Positions 7,183 through 11,153 of a stretch of 11,153 nt of DNA are shown in pieces. Made by a program: the position numbers and the translations under genes. How positions within the stretch are numbered: position 1 is the first letter of the stretch; the number at the start of each line of letters is the position of its first letter. The notes beneath the pieces were generated by a model that was given only the letters and a program-made list of their open reading frames with translations, searched no databases and was not told the DNA's origin. The DNA is from SAR202 cluster bacterium (lineage in GTDB: Bacteria > Chloroflexota > Dehalococcoidia > UBA3495): assembly GCA_009392775.1 (NCBI GenBank), contig VFFT01000031.1, positions 1 to 11,153 on the forward strand. The letters are read 5' to 3'.

Positions 7183-8619
7183 CTATTTTATAAAAGGCCA
7201 CCATTCGGGGTAATTTCTTAGCTGAATATGCTTGAACAGCCTAGGGTGTAGACCTACTACTATCTTTAAGGCCTCTAATATCGGTTCCCGTATAGAAAAG
7301 TGAGCCAAATCAGCGCTTCTCAATTTGAACAAATGATAGCATTCCCGCAGATTCATCTGAGCAAGAATTCTACAGTAGTGTCCATGGGTAACCAAATACT
7401 GGGCTACATTAGGAGACCACGATGCAACATCTAAGTAGGCTTGATCAACCCTACCCAGGGTATCTTCGTAAACATCTTTAAGCCCAGATTCCTCTACTAA
7501 TTTCAGACATCTATACCCATTCTGTACGGTTAATACCTGGGGTATATATGATTGCATTCTATGACGCTTGTATTCTCTATAAGCACCGTAGTCCATTAGG
7601 AATTCAAAGGTGTAATTTATCATCTCAAATTCCCGAGCAGGCGCATCATGATCCCCGATATCCACAAGACTGGATGATATGACAGCATCAATATCACCGT
7701 CGCTCATACCGTTAACACGATCACTAACCTCAGCATATGTTTCTGACGAACGGCTATACAGCAGAGCAGTCGCTAATTTAGATTCTGCATTCTCGTCCCA
7801 TCTCACTAAACTTGCAGTGATCGGACTATCCAACGGACCCTGTTTTGATGCAGAGGACCTGGACACATTATCGCCCCATTTATTCTGTGCCACTGATTTT
7901 AAATAAGTATTTTCTTCAGCATATTTAATCAGCGTTGGGGTAATTATCCTTGATTGCTCCCTAATCTCGAGACCAACTTCACGTTCTTCTATTAGAGTTC
8001 CTGACATCAATTTTGAAATCGCATGCTCTAGGACACGTGCGTTAGCTGTTATACCAACATTGGTTAAAGTAGATGCTGGAAGAACAGACCGACAGGTATC
8101 TGTAGCTTCTCTCCTCAACCTGAGAGCGTATGCAGTGTCCCTCTCTTTTTCCCGTTGCGGGTAGACGGTTTTTAAATAATCTATAGTGCCATCAATCAAC
8201 TTTGAATAAAGATCAAACAATGCATCGCAAGCGCCACTGTATTTATCGGATAATTCAGGTTCAGCTTGTAATTCTTTAGGTATGTAATAACTACCCTTCT
8301 CAAGCACCTGATATCTAGACGACTTTTCTGTATAAGACGCTAACCTGTTATCCTCCAAAACGTCGCAGGCCAGTCTGGACAAGTTCTCCAAAGCTAAGTG
8401 AACCACCGCGTGCTCCGCTACAGAAGCATGCCCATATCCAAGAACCCATCGCTCGTGAAAATCCGCGGCCTTTTCTTGGCTTACCTGCTCCGCGATCTCA
8501 TCGAAAGGTTCTGGTCGTCGCGAAGTCATAGCAAACGCTACGGCTATTTGCTCTTCTGTTAAATTATGAGCATCTAAAGGGTAAACTCGCCTCTTGAAAG
8601 TATTGCTGTTATCTATCAT
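7183..8619 (-). CDS. Double-length ThyX-like protein (flavin-dependent thymidylate synthase family)
   Basis: This encodes 478 residues, about twice the 220-250 of a usual ThyX, which makes dTMP from dUMP with FAD and methylenetetrahydrofolate. Two ThyX-like units are visible. Unit one has GHASVAEH (63-70), ENLSR (78-82), a signature-like stretch DNRLASYTEKSSR (90-102), LPAS (180-183), TANAR (191-195) and EIRE (218-221). Unit two has FEMINYTFEF (331-340), RHRMQSYIPQVLT (352-364), QMNLR (421-425) and SIRE (442-445). The canonical signature is RHR-x2-S-x4-S-x-R. Unit one lacks the first Arg-His but keeps Ser and S-x-R. Unit two keeps RHR and Ser but lacks the last S and R. Between the units is a polar linker of about 30 residues near 240-275. 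The start ATG 8617-8619 has a modest AGG 6 nt upstream. It could be a working thymidylate synthase, a pseudo-dimer, or a relative with a different role. Family membership is well supported; activity is not. Confidence 0.88.
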   Translation of the reverse strand: MIDNSNTFKRRVYPLDAHNLTEEQIAVAFAMTSRRPEPFDEIAEQVSQEKAADFHERWVLGYGHASVAEHAVVHLALENLSRLACDVLEDNRLASYTEKSSRYQVLEKGSYYIPKELQAEPELSDKYSGACDALFDLYSKLIDGTIDYLKTVYPQREKERDTAYALRLRREATDTCRSVLPASTLTNVGITANARVLEHAISKLMSGTLIEEREVGLEIREQSRIITPTLIKYAEENTYLKSVAQNKWGDNVSRSSASKQGPLDSPITASLVRWDENAESKLATALLYSRSSETYAEVSDRVNGMSDGDIDAVISSSLVDIGDHDAPAREFEMINYTFEFLMDYGAYREYKRHRMQSYIPQVLTVQNGYRCLKLVEESGLKDVYEDTLGRVDQAYLDVASWSPNVAQYLVTHGHYCRILAQMNLRECYHLFKLRSADLAHFSIREPILEALKIVVGLHPRLFKHIQLRNYPEWWPFIK

Positions 8620-8652
8620 TGACGACCTACTCTTGTAACCACTAGGGATAAC

Positions 8653-10293
8653 TTATACAAACGCACCAAACCCATTAGGCATCATGACTTCTATAAGGTT
8701 GATCTGATCATTGTTTACCGACGATTCAAGTGCACGTGTAAGTTCCGACACCGTGTTCACTCGGGTTCCAGAGATACCATAAGAGTCAAAAAGTTTCATA
8801 AAATCAGGATTTACTAGATCTGTTGCCATCATTCTGTTAGCACCGAACCTGCCTGATTGATACCCTTTCAATACACCCCAAGCATTATCATTAAAAATCA
8901 ATACTACCGGACTGATTCCGTATTGAACGGCAGTCCCCAATTCCTGGGCATTGTACTGAAAACCACCATCACCGGTAATACACACCACCGGTTTATTAGG
9001 CTGTCCAACTTTCGCGCCAAGGGAAGCAGGGAATCCAAAGCCAATACCCATCCACCCGTGAGGCCCTATAAAACTATGAGGATTATTCATTTCCAAACAT
9101 CTAGCAGCACGGCTAGCAGGAACGGTAGCATCCAATGTAAATATGGTATCCTCTGGCAAAACTGACCTGATTGCTTCAAACGTCTTCAGTTCATTACCCC
9201 AAGTGTCCTGCAAAACTCTATACGTTTGTTCCTTCAATTGAGATATTTCATCTCGGTAAGCCTTACCCTTATCAACGTCCTGAGCACCTATGCCCGCGAG
9301 CAATTGTGAAACAACTGCCTCAGAATTGGCTACTATAGGAACCGTCACATCATAGCTCTTGCCTATTGAATCACCATCAAGAAGCACCTGTATGATATCT
9401 TTAGGGAGATTAAGACCTACCCCGACAGTGGAGCGGTGATATAGTGTTGATCCTAATACCAAAGCCGCGTCGCACGACCCTATCCAGTCCTGTACAGGAT
9501 TATCACCCCAAATCCTTCTGCCAAGTGCCTGTCCCAATGATAATGGATGGTTCTCGGGAAAAGCCCCTTTCGCGCCGTCACCCGTAACGACCGCCGCACC
9601 AAAACGTTCTGCAAGTTCGATGATTTTCTTAGTTCCACCCAGAGCTTGGACCTCTTCACCAACAAATATTACTGGCCTTTTGGCATTGGTCAATATTTCG
9701 AGTGCTTTCTCCACCATGACTGGATCACCTTGAGGTATCTCAGGATCTCTCGGCCTAATAACCTCCACATCAGCAGTTTCAGCCAGCATATCCGTTGGAA
9801 CTTCAAGCTCTATTGGCCTAGGGCGACGTTCCTGGAACCTTTTGAAGGCTTCCACAAAATGATCTGGAACAGACTCTATCTGAGTTATCAGAGCGTTCCA
9901 ATCCGTGACAGATTCAAACATCTTCAACTGATCTTTAGTCTCGTGCGTCACTAGCTTACCGCTATCAATAAATTCCTTCTCGACATTAGTAGTAATTTGA
10001 AGCAGATTAGAACTCGAAAAATATGCCTCGCCCATAGCACCCATAGAATCCGCAGCTCCAGGTCCAGTACTTGTAAGCAAAACCCCCGGTTTGCCACTAG
10101 CCCTAGAGTAAGCATCCGCCATGTATCCACAACCAAGTTCGAGTCTCCCACCAATAAATCGTATGTCGTCCTGGTTATCGAATAATGCGTCAAATAAATC
10201 TAGTGTGTGAACTGAAATAATCCCAAATATCGTATCTACACCTTGAGCTTTAAGAGATTCTACTATGGCCTGGCCGCCAGTCATCATGGGCAT
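8653..10293 (-). CDS. TPP-dependent enzyme, acetolactate synthase / 2-oxoacid decarboxylase-like
   Basis: This encodes 546 residues from ATG 10291-10293. It has the three-domain layout of the acetolactate synthase and benzoylformate decarboxylase superfamily. The N-terminal pyrimidine-binding domain has the likely catalytic glutamate in GGRLELGCGYMADAYSR (Glu52 with this start). The middle domain starts near KRPVIFVGEE. The C-terminal TPP-binding domain carries GDG (441-443), with the metal-binding motif completed as NDN (468-470) in FNDNAWG. These enzymes decarboxylate 2-oxoacids and may join the product to an acceptor. The residue before the catalytic Glu is Leu, where acetolactate synthases usually have His. 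No regulatory subunit gene follows, so a biosynthetic IlvB is less likely than a catabolic or specialised enzyme. It follows an E2 gene by 76 nt and precedes the ThyX-like gene by 33 nt. The substrate cannot be assigned. Confidence 0.9.
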   Translation of the reverse strand: MPMMTGGQAIVESLKAQGVDTIFGIISVHTLDLFDALFDNQDDIRFIGGRLELGCGYMADAYSRASGKPGVLLTSTGPGAADSMGAMGEAYFSSSNLLQITTNVEKEFIDSGKLVTHETKDQLKMFESVTDWNALITQIESVPDHFVEAFKRFQERRPRPIELEVPTDMLAETADVEVIRPRDPEIPQGDPVMVEKALEILTNAKRPVIFVGEEVQALGGTKKIIELAERFGAAVVTGDGAKGAFPENHPLSLGQALGRRIWGDNPVQDWIGSCDAALVLGSTLYHRSTVGVGLNLPKDIIQVLLDGDSIGKSYDVTVPIVANSEAVVSQLLAGIGAQDVDKGKAYRDEISQLKEQTYRVLQDTWGNELKTFEAIRSVLPEDTIFTLDATVPASRAARCLEMNNPHSFIGPHGWMGIGFGFPASLGAKVGQPNKPVVCITGDGGFQYNAQELGTAVQYGISPVVLIFNDNAWGVLKGYQSGRFGANRMMATDLVNPDFMKLFDSYGISGTRVNTVSELTRALESSVNNDQINLIEVMMPNGFGAFV

Positions 10294-10301
10294 AATAATC
10301 A

Positions 10302-10306
10302 CCTTT
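10302..10306 (-). promoter_or_regulatory. Ribosome binding site AAAGG deciding the TPP-enzyme start
   Basis: Read on the minus strand, AAAGG (10306-10302) is 8 nt from ATG 10293. An upstream in-frame GTG at 10302-10300 shares its first base with the AAAGG motif, so initiation at ATG is more plausible and the protein is three residues shorter than the longest reading. Confidence 0.65.
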
Positions 10307-10369
10307 CATTACCATTAGGGTTGTGCAAATCTTAATTAAACAGCTGCTAAAGGATACCCTACTATCAGT

Positions 10370-11153
10370 CTAAATTACTAATTTCAGAGGGTTTTCCAGA
10401 TTAGATTTAATTTCCATCAAAAACTGTGCGGCTTCAGCTCCGTCCGCTACCCTATGATCAGTAGACACGGTGGCTTTCATTATTTTTGCAACAGTAATTT
10501 CACCTGCCCTAACCACAGGTTGTTCTTTGACTGAACCTACCGCTACCACAGCAGCGTGCGGAGGGAAAATTATTGCGGAAAAACTCTCGACGTCAAACAT
10601 ACCGAGATTACTGATACTAAAGGTCGTGTCACTGTACTCACTATTACTGAGGTTCCCACTATGAGACCGCTCTATCAGGTCCTTACTGGCAGACGCTATT
10701 TCCAGAAGAGTCTTGGACTCACAATTATTTATACCTGGGACAATCAAGCCTGATTCCAATGCTATCGCTATACCAATATTAATATTGGTATTCAATAGTA
10801 GGTGATCACCCTGAAATGACGCATTGAATTTTTCATGATTTGCCAAAGCCAAAGCAGAAGCTTTGATAACTAGGTCATTAACACTTACACGCGCATCAGA
10901 CATATCAGCCTGGTTTAGATCCTCCCTAAAGCTCATTGCCTTTGTCATATCTATTTCTGCGGTAATATAAAAGTGCGGGGCATCACGCTTACTGTCTCCA
11001 GTTACTTTGGCAATTGTCTGGCGCATCTTAGACAAGCTAACCTTGTTAACATTCGCGCTGGGGTCAGTATGATAATTAATGACATCTTTTTCTATGACTC
11101 TCCCCCCGGGGCCGGAGCCAGATATCTCTCCAATATTCAATCCTCTTTCTCGA
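10370..11153 (-). CDS. Dihydrolipoamide acyltransferase (2-oxoacid dehydrogenase E2), N-terminus outside window
   Basis: The frame is open to the right edge, so the lipoyl domain(s) and most of the linker lie outside; a TTG at 11140 is not a real start. The visible part opens with the end of the peripheral subunit (E3)-binding domain, RERGLNIGEISGSGPGGR then VIEKDV. A short linker follows, then the complete catalytic core of about 225 residues, which starts near VSLSKMRQTIAK and includes APHFYITAEIDMTKAM. The active-site DHRVADG has its catalytic His codon at 10454-10456 and Asp four residues later. SNLGMFDVESF is also typical. E2 moves an acyl group from lipoyl-lysine to CoA in pyruvate, branched-chain or acetoin dehydrogenase complexes; which one cannot be told here. 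The stop is TAG (10370-10372 on the plus strand). E1 genes would be expected beyond 11153. Confidence 0.94.
   Translation of the reverse strand, partial: RERGLNIGEISGSGPGGRVIEKDVINYHTDPSANVNKVSLSKMRQTIAKVTGDSKRDAPHFYITAEIDMTKAMSFREDLNQADMSDARVSVNDLVIKASALALANHEKFNASFQGDHLLLNTNINIGIAIALESGLIVPGINNCESKTLLEIASASKDLIERSHSGNLSNSEYSDTTFSISNLGMFDVESFSAIIFPPHAAVVAVGSVKEQPVVRAGEITVAKIMKATVSTDHRVADGAEAAQFLMEIKSNLENPLKLVI

Noticed and set aside
7186..7195. TTTTATAAAA palindrome at the convergent gene ends
   Set aside because: Lies within the last ThyX-like codons and has no GC in the stem, so it is not a credible terminator.
9547..9954. 135-codon plus-strand frame opposite the TPP-enzyme gene
   Set aside because: Its translation has no domain-like pattern and it lies entirely inside a strongly supported minus-strand gene; other overlapping antisense frames (for example 165-467, 3324-3737 and 5142-5555) were dropped for the same reason.
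10316..10361. TAGGG / CCCTA inverted pair between the E2 and TPP-enzyme genes
   Set aside because: Five-base stem with a 36-nt loop and no T-run; not a supported terminator or operator.

Overview
The window holds eight genes: six complete and two cut by the window edges. There are no tRNA, rRNA, IS element, phage or CRISPR signs. The DNA looks AT-leaning (low to mid 40s % GC by eye, not computed), tightly packed and uniform. The mix is a double-active-site-remnant hydrolase of the Abhydrolase_10 type, a luciferase-like (probably F420-dependent) oxidoreductase, an MmgE/PrpD protein, a generic TPP enzyme, a 2-oxoacid dehydrogenase E2 and an over-long ThyX. This suggests a free-living heterotroph of the Chloroflexota, perhaps the SAR202-type marine lineages known for many flavin monooxygenases. 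That assignment is inference from gene content, not from a marker gene.

Left part, plus strand (about 1-5535): a TPR protein whose 5' end lies outside the window is followed at short spacing (31-48 nt) by three enzyme genes: a large alpha/beta-hydrolase, a luciferase-like oxidoreductase and an MmgE/PrpD-family enzyme. The three enzymes look like a small catabolic operon for an unidentified organic acid or ester; the TPR protein may be only a neighbour.

Middle, plus strand (5536-7174): the only long gap between large genes contains a good sigma-70-type promoter (extended -10) and a 39-codon cysteine-rich zinc-ribbon protein, then an MFS_3-type transporter that seems to start at TTG. The transporter ends 8 nt from the end of the convergent ThyX gene.

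Right part, minus strand (read from 11153 down to 7183): the C-terminal part of a dihydrolipoamide acyltransferase (E2), a TPP-dependent acetolactate-synthase-like enzyme, and a 478-residue two-domain ThyX-like protein, with gaps of 76 and 33 nt that suggest co-transcription.

The most unusual feature is the ThyX-like protein. It contains two ThyX units whose signature motifs have decayed in complementary ways: the first half lacks the leading Arg-His and the second lacks the trailing Ser-x-Arg. Next in interest are the promoter-driven tiny zinc-ribbon gene and the pairing of an orphan TPP decarboligase with an E2.
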